Notes: a model not told the origin generated them from the sequence alone. 64,000 nucleotides of DNA from Anaerosolibacter sp. (GCF_029240175.1 NZ_JARBTM010000003.1:62001-126000); one strand, 5' to 3'; shown: positions 44,232-53,305, counted from the stretch's first letter. Made by a program: numbers and translations.

Positions 44232-45572
44232 TTGGATTTATTTGAGCTTGAAAAAAAGAAAATAAGCGAGCTAAGAGAAATGGCAAAGGTCCTTGATATA
44301 AGCAATATTACAAAACATAAGAAACAAGAACTGATTGAACTGATCATTGCCAACTCCAAGAAAGAAGAAATAAAGGTAGAAGAACCCGAAAAAATCATTG
44401 ACATGGACAGGCAGAAGTTGCCCCAAAAGGTCAATAACGAAATTGATAGAAGTGAAGAGGTAAATACAGTAGAAGGTGTTTTAGAGCTGACCGAAGGTGG
44501 ATTTGGATTTCTTAGATTTTCAAACTTTTTAACCAGTGAAGAGGATGTGTACGTATCCCCATCCCAAATACGAAGATTCAATCTAAAGACTGGCGATAAA
44601 CTTCTTGGCATTACGAGACCACCCAAGACTGGAGAAAAATTTAGAGCTCTTCTTTATGTACAGAAAGTAAACGGCGACAATCCTGAACTGGCTTCCCGAA
44701 GACCTAACTTCGATAATCTTACCCCTATTTATCCCAATGAGAGAATTTCACTTGAATATAGTCCTAGCGATCTTTCCCCAAGAATTATTGACCTAATCGC
44801 ACCTATTGGTAAAGGCCAGAGAGGTCTTATTGTTGCGCCGCCAAAGGCAGGAAAAACAATTTTACTGAAAAAAATTGCCAATAGTATTGCAGAGAAACAC
44901 CCTGAGATGGAAATTATTGTCCTCCTGATTGATGAAAGACCGGAGGAAGTAACAGATATGCAGCGGTCTATTAAAGGAGAGGTAATCTATTCTACCTTTG
45001 ATGAGCTTCCCAGCCATCATATCAAGGTGGCTGAAATGGTATTAAATAGAGCGCAAAGACTGGTAGAGCATGGGAAAGATGTGGTAATTCTACTGGATAG
45101 TATCACTAGACTGGCGCGGGCCTATAACCTTACGATTCCTCCTACAGGAAGGACATTATCCGGTGGTTTAGATCCTGGTGCGCTTCATAAGCCCAAGAGA
45201 TTCTTCGGTGCTGCTAGAAATCTGGAAGAAGGCGGAAGTCTTACCATTTTGGCAACGGCTTTGGTAGATACAGGAAGCAGAATGGATGATGTAATCTTTG
45301 AAGAGTTTAAAGGCACAGGAAACATGGAACTTCACCTAGATAGAAAGCTTTCAGAAAAGAGAATTTTCCCAGCAATTGACTTGAATAAATCAGGAACAAG
45401 AAGGGAAGAACTGTTGTTAAGTCAAAAAGAGCTTGAGACAATCTGGAGTATACGGCGAGCTATGTCAAATAATTCTACCCAAGAGGTAACAGAGTCTATT
45501 ATCAATAAGCTTATGGCCACAAAGACAAATCTAGAATTTGTGGAGAATGTGAGAAATAAGATTATAGGGTAG
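44232..45572 (+). CDS. rho: transcription termination factor Rho
   Basis: The 446-residue hexameric RNA helicase starts at TTG 44232 behind CGGAGGTG. The N-terminal Rho_N helix domain ([20 protein letters not shown]) is followed by an acidic linker, then the RNA-binding cold-shock-like domain ([20 protein letters not shown]). The ATPase has Walker [16 protein letters not shown], Walker B region [17 protein letters not shown] and the Q/R loops ([20 protein letters not shown]). Length and motifs are normal. The order glpX-rho-rpmE-tdk is that of Bacillus and many clostridia. Confidence 0.98.
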   Translation: MDLFELEKKKISELREMAKVLDISNITKHKKQELIELIIANSKKEEIKVEEPEKIIDMDRQKLPQKVNNEIDRSEEVNTVEGVLELTEGGFGFLRFSNFLTSEEDVYVSPSQIRRFNLKTGDKLLGITRPPKTGEKFRALLYVQKVNGDNPELASRRPNFDNLTPIYPNERISLEYSPSDLSPRIIDLIAPIGKGQRGLIVAPPKAGKTILLKKIANSIAEKHPEMEIIVLLIDERPEEVTDMQRSIKGEVIYSTFDELPSHHIKVAEMVLNRAQRLVEHGKDVVILLDSITRLARAYNLTIPPTGRTLSGGLDPGALHKPKRFFGAARNLEEGGSLTILATALVDTGSRMDDVIFEEFKGTGNMELHLDRKLSEKRIFPAIDLNKSGTRREELLLSQKELETIWSIRRAMSNNSTQEVTESIINKLMATKTNLEFVENVRNKIIG

Positions 45573-45615
45573 AAAAGATAGAGTTCAAGATTGAGGAAAA
45601 GATAAGGGCAAGAGC

Positions 45616-45640
45616 AGGTTAAGGCTGAGGTTAAGGTTAA
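45616..45640. repeat. hexamer array (GGTTAA type)
   Basis: AGGTTAAGGCTGAGGTTAAG, GTTAA, just past rho. Confidence 0.7.
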
Positions 45641-45706
45641 AAAAACAGCATTAAATTTATCAGAGGTCAATGATGCTAATCCGTTGAAACAATCGAAAAT
45701 TATTCC

Positions 45707-45735
45707 TTGAAATGTGAAAATGCCTATGCTATAAT
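45707..45735 (+). promoter_or_regulatory. promoter of rpmE
   Basis: TTGAAA (45707-45712), 17 bp, TATAAT (45730-45735). It gives a leader of about 65 bases. Confidence 0.8.
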
Positions 45736-45806
45736 ATAGAAGTTGATAACTAGCCTTAAAGTATATTTTTATATACAGAGATACATGAAAGAAAGAGGTG
45801 AAGGGA

Positions 45807-46007
45807 ATGAAACCAGGTATCCATCCTAACTATAAGAAGACATCTGTAAGATGTGCTTGTGGAAATACATTCGAAACAGGATCTGTTAAAGATGAAATCG
45901 TAGTAGAAATTTGTTCAGAATGCCATCCGTTCTTTACTGGTAAACAAAAGTTTGTTGACCAAGGTGGACGAGTTGAGAAGTTTAAGCAGAAATATAATAG
46001 AAAATAA
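45807..46007 (+). CDS. rpmE: 50S ribosomal protein L31, zinc-binding type
   Basis: The 66-residue protein begins [20 protein letters not shown] and has CxC (RCACG) and CxxC (ICSECHPF), the four zinc ligands of the C+ form of L31. It ends [15 protein letters not shown] as usual. ATG 45807 is preceded by GAAAGAGGTGAAGGG; an in-frame GTG at 45798 belongs to the ribosome site. It has its own promoter and terminator. Confidence 0.98.
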   Translation: MKPGIHPNYKKTSVRCACGNTFETGSVKDEIVVEICSECHPFFTGKQKFVDQGGRVEKFKQKYNRK

Positions 46008-46031
46008 TAAAGTCCATAGAATAAGTCACTG

Positions 46032-46065
46032 AAAGGTTAGAGAGCATATCTCTAACCTTTAATAT
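46032..46065 (+). terminator. rpmE terminator
   Basis: AAAGGTTAGAGA GCATA TCTCTAACCTTT, a perfect 12-bp stem, 25 bases past the stop. The T-tract is weak apart from the end of the stem. Confidence 0.8.
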
Positions 46066-46099
46066 ATTATAGAATTTCCGAGGGAAGGGAAGGATTGTA

Positions 46100-46714
46100 A
46101 TGTATAGACCCAATCATCATGGTTCCATAGAAGTGGTTGTAGGACCCATGTATAGTGGAAAAAGCGAAGAGCTCATCAGAAGAATGAAACGAGCGCAGAT
46201 CGCCAAACAGAAAGTAGTAGTATTCAAACCAGCTATAGATGATCGTTACTGCATTGAAAACATCGTATCTCATAATGGTTCAAAGCTTAAGGCGGTTCGT
46301 ATTGTTCACGCAAAAGATATTCTTGAATACATAGAGAAAGATACCCAGGTAGTGGGAATCGATGAAGTACAGTTTTTTGATGATGAGATTGTTCAAATAT
46401 GTAAACACCTAGCGGATCAGGGGGTACGGGTTATCGCGGCCGGATTAGATATGGATTTTCGCGGAGAACCCTTTGGGCCAACACCTGACCTTTTGGCTAT
46501 CGCGGAGTTCGCTGACAAGCTCAGTGCCATATGCATGACTTGCGGTGAACCAGCTCACCGGACCCAGCGATTGATCAACGGAAAGCCTGCCAATTATTCG
46601 GATCCAATTATTCTGGTAGGTGCAACAGAGAGCTATGAAGCTAGATGCAGGCTTCATCATGAGGTGCCCCATGATGGGGAATGCTTTCATGAAATAGCAG
46701 CAACTATAAAATAA
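46100..46714 (+). CDS. tdk: thymidine kinase
   Basis: The 204-residue type II thymidine kinase phosphorylates thymidine with ATP in nucleotide salvage. It has the P-loop [20 protein letters not shown] at residues 12-31, the Walker-B-like [15 protein letters not shown], the lasso region with zinc ligands [13 protein letters not shown] and the later CRLHHE. ATG 46100 follows GAGGGAAGGGAAGG. The C-terminal zinc knuckle has one Cys and His residues where many relatives have CxxC. Normal Firmicutes neighbours. Confidence 0.97.
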   Translation: MYRPNHHGSIEVVVGPMYSGKSEELIRRMKRAQIAKQKVVVFKPAIDDRYCIENIVSHNGSKLKAVRIVHAKDILEYIEKDTQVVGIDEVQFFDDEIVQICKHLADQGVRVIAAGLDMDFRGEPFGPTPDLLAIAEFADKLSAICMTCGEPAHRTQRLINGKPANYSDPIILVGATESYEARCRLHHEVPHDGECFHEIAATIK

Positions 46715-46722
46715 AATTACAC

Positions 46723-46753
46723 AAAAGGCATTGTCTAGCTGACAATGCCTTTT
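46723..46753. terminator. bidirectional terminator between tdk and the lipoprotein gene
   Basis: AAAAGGCATTGTC TAGCT GACAATGCCTTTT, perfect 13-bp stem with A and T tracts on either side, suited to both convergent genes. Confidence 0.93.
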
Positions 46754-46756
46754 AAA

Positions 46757-47206
46757 CTATTTAAAGATATCTTTGTATCTTTCTTTTGTATCAATATTTC
46801 GGATATAGTATTTATCATTCTCTTTCTTCAGCAAAAATAGGAGCGGTTGCGGATCAAGGTTTGTAACTTCTACAATAATAGGAGAAAAGCCTTGCTGTTC
46901 TTCCATATCTTTGAGAACACCTTCAACAAATTCACCTTCTGGAATTAATCTAATTTGGATATCTTCAATCTTTATATTGTTTTCATTCTTATAATCAGTA
47001 TAGATTTTGATATACGATTCTACAAAGGCATCTTCGTCCTGGGGAAGATCTAGAATTTCTTTAAAAACCTCTTTCTTTTCATTCAGTCCCGCATCAATGA
47101 AGTTGAGGACCGCATTTTCCGGGGTACTGTTTATTCTAGGAGTACAGGCCAATAGGGAAAAACTAATACAAAAAACAAGAAGAACTACTTTAAATTTTTT
47201 AAACAT
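46757..47206 (-). CDS. small lipoprotein of unknown function
   Basis: Starting at the ATG near 47206 behind AAAAGGAGC, the 149-residue product has MFKKFKVVLLVFCISFSLLA followed by the lipobox Cys (LLAC-TPR), so it is a lipid-anchored exterior protein. The mature part (ENAVLNFIDAGLNEKKEVFK, YYIRNIDTKERYKDIFK) resembles DUF4878-type or NTF2-like small lipoproteins, but I do not recognise a specific family. An in-frame TTG 132 bases upstream has no ribosome site and would put 44 odd residues before the signal peptide. It is convergent with tdk. Confidence 0.75.
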   Translation of the reverse strand: MFKKFKVVLLVFCISFSLLACTPRINSTPENAVLNFIDAGLNEKKEVFKEILDLPQDEDAFVESYIKIYTDYKNENNIKIEDIQIRLIPEGEFVEGVLKDMEEQQGFSPIIVEVTNLDPQPLLFLLKKENDKYYIRNIDTKERYKDIFK

Positions 47207-47241
47207 ATAAGATGCTCCTTTTCGTTGTATTGAATTGCTGT

Positions 47242-47265
47242 GAAACAGGTATGCCTGTTTCATAC
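47242..47265. repeat. decayed REP palindrome
   Basis: GAAACAGGTATGCCTGTTTC before ATAC: the GGAACAGGC subtype with the outer pairs changed on both sides together (GG to GA, CC to TC). Confidence 0.7.
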
Positions 47266-47420
47266 AGAGATAGCTATACCAAAAAGATAAACACAAACAA
47301 TGGTTAGCTATTGTTATTCTAGCATAAGTCAGGTGCAAAGGCTATGGATAAATATAATAGAAATTACAGCGTTTATACTATTGTGCCAAACATAACATTT
47401 TTTTATTTCTAGTGAATAAC

Positions 47421-47449
47421 TTGTACCTCCTTAGTAAATGATTTATAAT
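47421..47449 (+). promoter_or_regulatory. promoter of the acidic stalk-domain gene
   Basis: TTGTAC (47421-47426), 17 bp, TATAAT (47444-47449), about 35 bases before the start. Confidence 0.7.
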
Positions 47450-47483
47450 GGTATTATAAAATTGGGAAATGGAGGAAATAAAG

Positions 47484-48506
47484 ATGCTAATGAACAAAAA
47501 GAAGATGATTGTGGTAACGATTGTGATTACGATGCTGCTATTATCCTTAAATTCCATAGGATATGCATCGCAAATAAAAAAGACAGTAGATGCTTGGTAC
47601 AGCAACATTAAAGTAGTTGCTAATGGGGCAGAGGTTGCTATGGACGTAGAGCCGTTCATCGTTGATGGAAGAACATATGTACCTGTCCGTGCAGTTGCGG
47701 ATATTTTTAATAAGGATGTCCAGTGGGATGGTACGAATTATAAGGTAATCATCAACAATAAACCAGATCCTACGGTTACATATCTATACAGCAGAATTGC
47801 AGAGAAAGATACACAAATAGCAGCGCTGCAAAAGCAGGTGGCAGACTTAGAAGTCCAGTTATCCAAAGGAAATGGAGATATAGATGATCTTGAAAATCAG
47901 CTGAATGATGACTATGAAGAATATGAAGATATCGATTTTAAGATTTATCTAAACGGTGATGAGGATGATATCGAAGTAGAAATCTATGTGGATTTACATG
48001 ATTTTGATGATGAGTGGGATGCGCTAACTAGCTCTGATATTAAGTACTATCTTCAGGATATTGTAGATGATATTGTAGATGAATTTGAAGATGCAGATAT
48101 TGAAGGATATATAGAAGATGAGGATAGCGGAGATACATTGGTGGATTTCTCTGTAGATTCTGATGGAGACGTAACCCTTGATTCACTGAACGATGATGCT
48201 GATATGGGTGATTTAGAAGATGAGCTAGACGATGAATATTATAATTACTTTGATAATTTCATTCTATCAGTAAAATTAGATGGTGATGAAGATGAGATTA
48301 CTTTCTATGTTGAAATTGCCTACGATGATTATAGCGATGAGTGGGAGGAATTATCTACAAATCAAATCGAAAGACTGATGAATTATATCCATAATGACAT
48401 TGAAGATGAATTTGATGATGCTGATATTGAAGGATATGTATACGATACAGACAATGATGAATACCTGGGAGATTATACATATGAAGATGGATATGATCCT
48501 AGATAA
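47484..48506 (+). CDS. exported stalk-domain protein with coiled coil and two acidic repeats
   Basis: The 340-residue product starts at ATG 47484 behind GGAGG. Signal peptide to about residue 28; stalk domain at about 32-85 (IKVVANGAEVAMDVEPFIVD, GRTYVPVRAVADIF); coiled coil at about 95-125 (AEKDTQIAALQKQVADLEVQ). Then two tandem copies of an extremely acidic 85-residue domain: the first begins LENQLNDDYEEYEDIDFKIY, the second LEDELDDEYYNYFDNFILSV. Both contain E-FEDADIEGYI or EFDDADIEGYV. The protein at 4374-5126 has the same order with one copy. Heavy Asp content hints at calcium binding or a charged surface in salty, alkaline conditions; both ideas are inference. Confidence 0.82.
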   Translation: MLMNKKKMIVVTIVITMLLLSLNSIGYASQIKKTVDAWYSNIKVVANGAEVAMDVEPFIVDGRTYVPVRAVADIFNKDVQWDGTNYKVIINNKPDPTVTYLYSRIAEKDTQIAALQKQVADLEVQLSKGNGDIDDLENQLNDDYEEYEDIDFKIYLNGDEDDIEVEIYVDLHDFDDEWDALTSSDIKYYLQDIVDDIVDEFEDADIEGYIEDEDSGDTLVDFSVDSDGDVTLDSLNDDADMGDLEDELDDEYYNYFDNFILSVKLDGDEDEITFYVEIAYDDYSDEWEELSTNQIERLMNYIHNDIEDEFDDADIEGYVYDTDNDEYLGDYTYEDGYDPR

Positions 48507-48542
48507 ATTTAATATTTAATTTTATGAGATTGGAAATTGGAT

Positions 48543-48568
48543 AGGGCGAATTTGATTCGTCCTTTTTC
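48543..48568 (+). terminator. terminator after the acidic stalk gene
   Basis: AGGGCGAAT TTG ATTCGTCCT with one G-T pair, then TTTTC. Confidence 0.82.
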
Positions 48569-48735
48569 ATTTGAGGCAATCTGTCCCGTAAGCTAAAGTT
48601 TTAAAAGGAGTATTTTTATCAGAAGTAGAAATTAATGATAATAAAAATGTATAGAATATTAAGAGAAATGTTTCGTTTTCTATAAATAGGAATTATAATT
48701 ATATAAAATAAGAGAGTAGATAGGGAGGAGTTAAT

Positions 48736-49572
48736 TTGAAATTTCAAAAGATTGTGGTTTGTGTTTTGTTATTTTTAAGTTTTCTAATTGGATTGATGCC
48801 AGCTCAACAAGTATTTGCGGCAGATAATGAGGTGACCATTATTGTGAATGGTATCAAGCTTTCCATGGAACAGCCTGCAGTTATAAGAACAGGTAGAGTG
48901 CTTGTGCCATTGCGGTCTATTTTTGAAGCTCTTGGTGCAGTATTGGATTGGGATCCCAAAACGCAAACTGTAAGTGCTGAAAAGGAAGGAAAAGATGTTA
49001 TACTAGTAATTAATGAGAAGGTGGCTAAAGTAAATAAAAAGGAAAAGGACCTAGATGTACCACCTGTCATTATCAATGGAAGAACCTATGTACCATTAAG
49101 ATTCTCTGCAGAAAGTTTAGGTGCCACAATTGAATGGGATAATGATACGAAGACAGCAACCATTGAGGATTATAGAAAGGCTGACTATGTAAATGGTGAG
49201 ATGAAAAATATAACTGTAACCTCAACTAGGTTTTATAGCACTGAAGATGGAATCCCAAGTTATGGTGAGAAGCAGTATACGGATAGATTCCCAGAAGATA
49301 CAACAAAATACATAAATTCAGAAGTTAGTTTTATTCATTCATTACCCGGAAGGCAATTACAAATACCAATTAAAATAGTTGTTTATGCATCGAGTGGCAA
49401 GTCTATTTATGAATCAAAATATAATCATATAATTGAAAAAGATGAAAGCAAATCATCTTTACACATGAGCTGGAAATATGATAATAATAAGTGGCTAATA
49501 GGACCCTATAAAATTGAAGTATTTTGTAATGAAAAGCTAATAGCTTATGGAAAATTTTCTATAGTTGATTAG
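48736..49572 (+). CDS. exported protein with two stalk domains
   Basis: TTG 48736 follows GGGAGGAG. The 278-residue product has a signal peptide (cut after VFAA), then two stalk domains at about 32-150: AVIRTGRVLVPLRSIFEALG with VLDWDPKTQTV, and PPVIINGRTYVPLRFSAESL with IEWDNDTKTATIED. The last 120 residues form a beta domain (DRFPEDTTKYINSEVSFIHS, YKIEVFCNEKLIAYGKFSIV) close to a C-terminal domain found after stalk domains in other clostridial proteins. It stands alone between two terminators. Role unknown. Confidence 0.82.
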   Translation: MKFQKIVVCVLLFLSFLIGLMPAQQVFAADNEVTIIVNGIKLSMEQPAVIRTGRVLVPLRSIFEALGAVLDWDPKTQTVSAEKEGKDVILVINEKVAKVNKKEKDLDVPPVIINGRTYVPLRFSAESLGATIEWDNDTKTATIEDYRKADYVNGEMKNITVTSTRFYSTEDGIPSYGEKQYTDRFPEDTTKYINSEVSFIHSLPGRQLQIPIKIVVYASSGKSIYESKYNHIIEKDESKSSLHMSWKYDNNKWLIGPYKIEVFCNEKLIAYGKFSIVD

Positions 49573-49607
49573 ACAAATAAAAAGAGCCTCGGCTCTTTTA
49601 TTTGTCT
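49571..49607 (+). terminator. terminator after the two-stalk gene
   Basis: AGACAAATAAAAAGAGCC and GGCTCTTTTATTTGTCT pair over 17 bp with one bulge and a 2-base gap. It overlaps the stop codon. Confidence 0.85.
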
Positions 49608-49714
49608 ATAGTGTTATGTACAAGATGTTTGACGATCATTTCCTTTATGCACTTTTCGTGTTACAATAGAATAGAAGTGTTATTGATTGAGATACATTAG
49701 AAACGAGGCGAAAT

Positions 49715-50665
49715 ATGAAACGAGAAGATATATTCAGAAAGAGTGCGACGCCTACCAGTGTTGGCGGTCAGGCGGTTATCGAAGGGGTCATGATGAAAGG
49801 ACCCGATGCCATGGCTATCGCTGTGCGAAAGCCTGATGGTGAGATTGTCATTAAAAAAGATCCTGTACAGGCTAAAAAGAAAAGTTCTATTAAGAAGTTG
49901 CCTTTGGTACGAGGTGTCTTTGCGTTGGTGGAATCTATGATGTTAGGGGTAACTTCCCTGACTTATTCAGCAGAATTCTGGGATGATGGCAGTGAGGTTG
50001 GAGAAAAGAGCAAGCTAGAGCTGTGGATCGAGAAGAAATATGGGGATAAGGCAGATGATATCTATATAGGTTTTTCTGTATTTATTGCCCTCGCTGCGGC
50101 AATACTATTGTTTATCATTGCGCCAACGATTGTAACCAACTTCATGCGTAAAATGATTACCAATACATTCCTATTAAATGGTGTAGAGGGTATTTTCAGA
50201 ATTGTATTGTTCATCGGATATGTGACCCTGATTTCTAGAATGAAGGATATACAGAGGGTATTTCAGTACCATGGTGCTGAGCATAAGACCATCCACTGCT
50301 ATGAAGCAGGGAAGGAATTGACAGTGGAGAATGTAAGAGGATTTACCACATTACATCCGAGATGCGGTACTAGTTTCTTGGTGATTGTTATGGTAATCAG
50401 TATGATTCTGTTTTCTGCCATTGGTTGGCACAATCCATGGGTACGGATTTTGTCTAGATTTATACTCTTGCCGATCGTAGCGGGTTTATCCTATGAGGTT
50501 ATCAAATGGGCTGGGAAAAGCAATTCGCAGCTGGTATATGCCATCAGTTATCCAGGACTGCTGATGCAGCAAATGACCACAAGAGAGCCTGATGATCGTC
50601 AAATTGAAGTTGCCATTGCAGCCATGAAGAGTGTGGTAGAAGAAGATAAGGAGGCTGACCAGTAA
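49715..50665 (+). CDS. DUF1385 membrane protein (YqhQ-like)
   Basis: The 316-residue product matches the DUF1385 family: SVGGQAVIEGVMMKGPDAMA at the N-terminus, three or more membrane spans (about 105-180 and 215-260), and the central His-rich motif RVFQYHGAEHKTIHCYEAGK then FTTLHPRCGTSFL. The His and Glu residues suggest a metal site, but the reaction is unknown. It shares its last base with the ATG of prmC, so the two are translationally coupled. In clostridia this gene is commonly found between rpmE and prmC-prfA. Confidence 0.92.
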   Translation: MKREDIFRKSATPTSVGGQAVIEGVMMKGPDAMAIAVRKPDGEIVIKKDPVQAKKKSSIKKLPLVRGVFALVESMMLGVTSLTYSAEFWDDGSEVGEKSKLELWIEKKYGDKADDIYIGFSVFIALAAAILLFIIAPTIVTNFMRKMITNTFLLNGVEGIFRIVLFIGYVTLISRMKDIQRVFQYHGAEHKTIHCYEAGKELTVENVRGFTTLHPRCGTSFLVIVMVISMILFSAIGWHNPWVRILSRFILLPIVAGLSYEVIKWAGKSNSQLVYAISYPGLLMQQMTTREPDDRQIEVAIAAMKSVVEEDKEADQ

Positions 50666-51540
50666 TGGTTCGCATACAAGATGCTTTGAGAGAAGCTGTA
50701 GAAAGACTGGAAGCTATAAATATTATGACACCTCTGCTAGATGCAGAGGTGCTTTTATGTCATGTCTTAGACATGGATCGACTATTTTTATATGTCCATC
50801 GTGATAGAGAGCTGACAGAGGATCAGCTGAAGACGTATAGCAGCATGGTTGCTAAACGTCTGGAAGGGGTACCTGTCCAATATATTGTCAATAAGCAGGA
50901 ATTTATGAGCTTGGACTTTTATGTGGAGGAAGGGGTATTGATTCCAAGGCCGGATACGGAGATTTTGGTGGAATCTGTATTGGCATGGGCTAAGGAACAG
51001 GGTGATCAACACAATCTGATCATTGCTGACTTGGGTACGGGTAGTGGTGCCATTACTGTGAGCCTTGCTTATTATTTGCGAGAATCCTTTGTGTACTCAG
51101 TGGACATATCTCCAAAGGCACTATCTATTGGTCGAAAAAATGCAAAAATCCTTGGCGTTGAGGAACGGATTGGATTTGTCCATGGGGATTTGTTTGAGCC
51201 TTTACGAGAAAAGGGTTTGGAGAATTGCTTGGATATTTTGGTATCAAATCCGCCTTATATTCCGAAAAAAGAAATAGATAAGCTTCAAACCGAAGTTGCA
51301 AAGTATGAACCGAAACTTGCACTGGATGGTGGAGAAGATGGTCTTGACTTTTATCGGAGAATCATCGACGAAGCATACGTTTTCCTAAAAAATGGGGGAT
51401 TGATTGCTTTGGAAGTAGGTCATGATCAAGGAGAAACCATAAAAAAAATGATGGAGCATAAAAATATTTATGCAGATATCAGAAAAATAAAAGATTTGTC
51501 AGATATTGAAAGGGTTGTGGTTGCTACAGTTAGAAAATGA
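50665..51540 (+). CDS. prmC: peptide chain release factor N5-glutamine methyltransferase
   Basis: The 291-residue enzyme methylates the Gln of the GGQ motif in release factors with S-adenosylmethionine. It has an N-terminal helical domain, the SAM-binding motif IIADLGTGSGAITVSLAYY near residue 115-135, and the catalytic NPPY in LVSNPPYIPKKEIDKL at residues 195-198. The ATG at 50665 overlaps the DUF1385 stop by one base. Its substrate gene prfA lies 1.9 kb downstream, separated by an inserted antiporter gene. Confidence 0.96.
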   Translation: MVRIQDALREAVERLEAINIMTPLLDAEVLLCHVLDMDRLFLYVHRDRELTEDQLKTYSSMVAKRLEGVPVQYIVNKQEFMSLDFYVEEGVLIPRPDTEILVESVLAWAKEQGDQHNLIIADLGTGSGAITVSLAYYLRESFVYSVDISPKALSIGRKNAKILGVEERIGFVHGDLFEPLREKGLENCLDILVSNPPYIPKKEIDKLQTEVAKYEPKLALDGGEDGLDFYRRIIDEAYVFLKNGGLIALEVGHDQGETIKKMMEHKNIYADIRKIKDLSDIERVVVATVRK

Positions 51541-51637
51541 TAAATAAATAACAAGATATAAACTGCATAAGGCATAGAAAAACGGCGTAAACGTGAAGGA
51601 AGCTAAGAATAAGAAAGATGATAGATGTTTTTCATGT

Positions 51638-51676
51638 GCGCCGTCGAAAGGCAAGATTTCTTGCAGGAAAAGGCGC
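51638..51676 (+). ncRNA. candidate structured RNA upstream of the Na+/H+ antiporter gene
   Basis: GCGCC (51638-51642) pairs with GGCGC (51672-51676). Inside, GCAAG (51651-51655) pairs with CTTGC (51660-51664). This leaves a purine-rich internal loop, GTCGAAAG on one side and AGGAAAA on the other. A compact two-stem RNA with an unpaired purine core in the leader of a cation antiporter gene fits the idea of an ion-sensing riboswitch, but I cannot assign a class. It lies about 280 bases before the start codon in a 414-base gap that otherwise holds only a heptamer array pair. Confidence 0.35.
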
Positions 51677-51802
51677 GTTTTAAGTTTTCCCCTCCGACTA
51701 TATAATGATATCATTGGTTTTTGTGCAAAATATATAGATACAGCCTCGAAAATTTATCTTACTTTGTTGTTTACTTTGTCTATCAAGATATGTACGTGAT
51801 TT

Positions 51803-51863
51803 GGTTAGCAGATAGCGGTTAGCGGTAAGAAGAAGGTTTAGCAGCTAACGGCTAACTGCTAAC
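51803..51863. repeat. inverted pair of heptamer arrays (GGTTAGC / GCTAACT)
   Basis: Left: GGTTAGCAGATAGCGGTTAG, CGGTAAG. Right: AGCAGCTAACGGCTAACTGC, TAAC. Spacer of about 8 bases; it can fold into one hairpin. Confidence 0.8.
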
Positions 51864-51954
51864 AAGAGTGGACAAAGAATCGCAGACATAGGATACCAAA
51901 TATCAGGCTTATTTATCTATATATGAAGAATATATAGAGTTGGAGGATAAACTC

Positions 51955-53196
51955 ATGGAAAATGCGTCAATGATCGCAACGGATGAAATATTAACACTGA
52001 TTGTTATTATTCTGGTTGTAGGAATGATTTTTGGAAAGTTAAGCAAAATTGTAAAGCTGCCGGATGTGGTGTTGTTTTTATTGGCAGGAATTATTATTGG
52101 GCCAGCCATATTAAATTGGGCCAGTGTAGAAGGGTATCCCATTGGAAATCAATTGATCTTAACCTTTGGGTCGGCCTTTATCCTCTATGATGGCGGTAGG
52201 GAAATCAAGTTGAGGGTTTTGAATGATGTGAAAGTTTCTGTAGCCTTACTTGCCAGTCTAGGTGTGTTAATTTCAGCATTTATTGTAGGCTATGCAGCCA
52301 TGCTAATCTTCCATATACCTTTTATATATGCTTTACTCCTAGGCGCAGTAGTAGCCTCCACTGACCCGGCTACATTAGTACCAGTGTTTAAAGAAATTAC
52401 GTTGAAGGATAAGGTAAAGCAGACGGTCATCAGTGAATCAGCCTTTAATGATGCTGTAGGTGCCATCATGGTATTCTCTATTTTGGCCATCATCCAATCG
52501 GGTACGTTCTCATTGATGGACAATTTGGGACAGCTGCTGCAGATGTCGTTTGGAGGAGTTTTGGTAGGTGCAGCTATAGGTATGAGCTTGTCGTTGCTGA
52601 TTTCTGATACGAAGTACGGTATCATGCATGACTATGCTTCTATCATCTCCATCGTATCGGTGGTTATTGCTTTCATCTTTGCAGAAAAGATCGGGGGCAG
52701 CGGATATATGGCCACATTCACCACGGGATTAGTCTGTGGAAATAAGAAGAAATTAAGATTATGGGTACCAGAAGAGGATTTTGTTACACAAACCCATGTG
52801 AGAGAAACCCTCGCCTTCGTCATGAGAATGGCAATCTTTATTTTGCTAGGTACCCATGTGAATTTTCAAGTTTTAGGAAAATACTGGATGGCAGCCTTAG
52901 TTGTTGTAGTTGTGTTGATGTTTATTGCAAGACCGCTTTCTGTTTTGGCCTGCGTGCTGCCAGACCGTAAAGGGAAATGGACGGTCAATGAAATTGGGTT
53001 TCTGATGTGGGTTCGGGAAACAGGTGTAATTCCAGCAGCCCTTTCCGGTATGATTGTAAGTATGAAAATCCCCCACAGCGATGTGATTTCTTCCGTCGTA
53101 TTTATGACAGTATTAATTACCCTAGGTATCCAAGCCAGCACAACAAAGTTTGTTGCTCGGAAGCTGGGGATATTGGAGAATAGAGAAGAGTTTTAA
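51955..53196 (+). CDS. Na+/H+ antiporter, CPA1 (NhaP-like) family
   Basis: The 413-residue membrane protein has about 12-13 spans. The family motifs are GAVVASTDPATLVPVFKEIT (TDP in the discontinuous helix) and VISESAFNDAVGAIMVFS (ND ion-binding pair), with GGREIKLRVLNDVKVSVALL before them. It would exchange Na+ or K+ for H+ across the cell membrane. I chose ATG 51955 because GGAGGA lies 7 bases before it; a TTG at 51940 is inside that site. It sits between prmC and prfA, which are usually adjacent, and has its own terminator. Its leader holds a possible structured RNA. Confidence 0.93.
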   Translation: MENASMIATDEILTLIVIILVVGMIFGKLSKIVKLPDVVLFLLAGIIIGPAILNWASVEGYPIGNQLILTFGSAFILYDGGREIKLRVLNDVKVSVALLASLGVLISAFIVGYAAMLIFHIPFIYALLLGAVVASTDPATLVPVFKEITLKDKVKQTVISESAFNDAVGAIMVFSILAIIQSGTFSLMDNLGQLLQMSFGGVLVGAAIGMSLSLLISDTKYGIMHDYASIISIVSVVIAFIFAEKIGGSGYMATFTTGLVCGNKKKLRLWVPEEDFVTQTHVRETLAFVMRMAIFILLGTHVNFQVLGKYWMAALVVVVVLMFIARPLSVLACVLPDRKGKWTVNEIGFLMWVRETGVIPAALSGMIVSMKIPHSDVISSVVFMTVLITLGIQASTTKFVARKLGILENREEF

Positions 53197-53211
53197 AAAC
53201 GATTTGGTTAG

Positions 53212-53241
53212 CGGTTAGCTGTTAGCAGTTAGCCGTTTTTT
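53212..53241 (+). terminator. terminator made of a GGTTAGC heptamer array
   Basis: CGGTTAGCTG, loop TTAG, CAGTTAGCCG pair over 10 bp with two G-U pairs in RNA, and six T follow. The hairpin is formed wholly from heptamer units (array 53205-53235). It lies 16 bases after the antiporter stop. Confidence 0.8.
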
Positions 53242-53305
53242 CATGTGAGGTAGGTATAAATTTGGGTATTTTGGAAGAATATATAACGATGATAATATGT
53301 ATTTT

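Noticed and set aside
47207-47338. An upstream extension of the lipoprotein gene from TTG near 47338.
   Set aside because: It would place 44 residues, partly encoded by a decayed REP, before the lipoprotein signal peptide.
51593-51799. A 68-codon frame from a GTG, with CFSCAPSKGKISC near its start.
   Set aside because: No good ribosome site, the second half is of random composition, and it overlaps a likely RNA hairpin.
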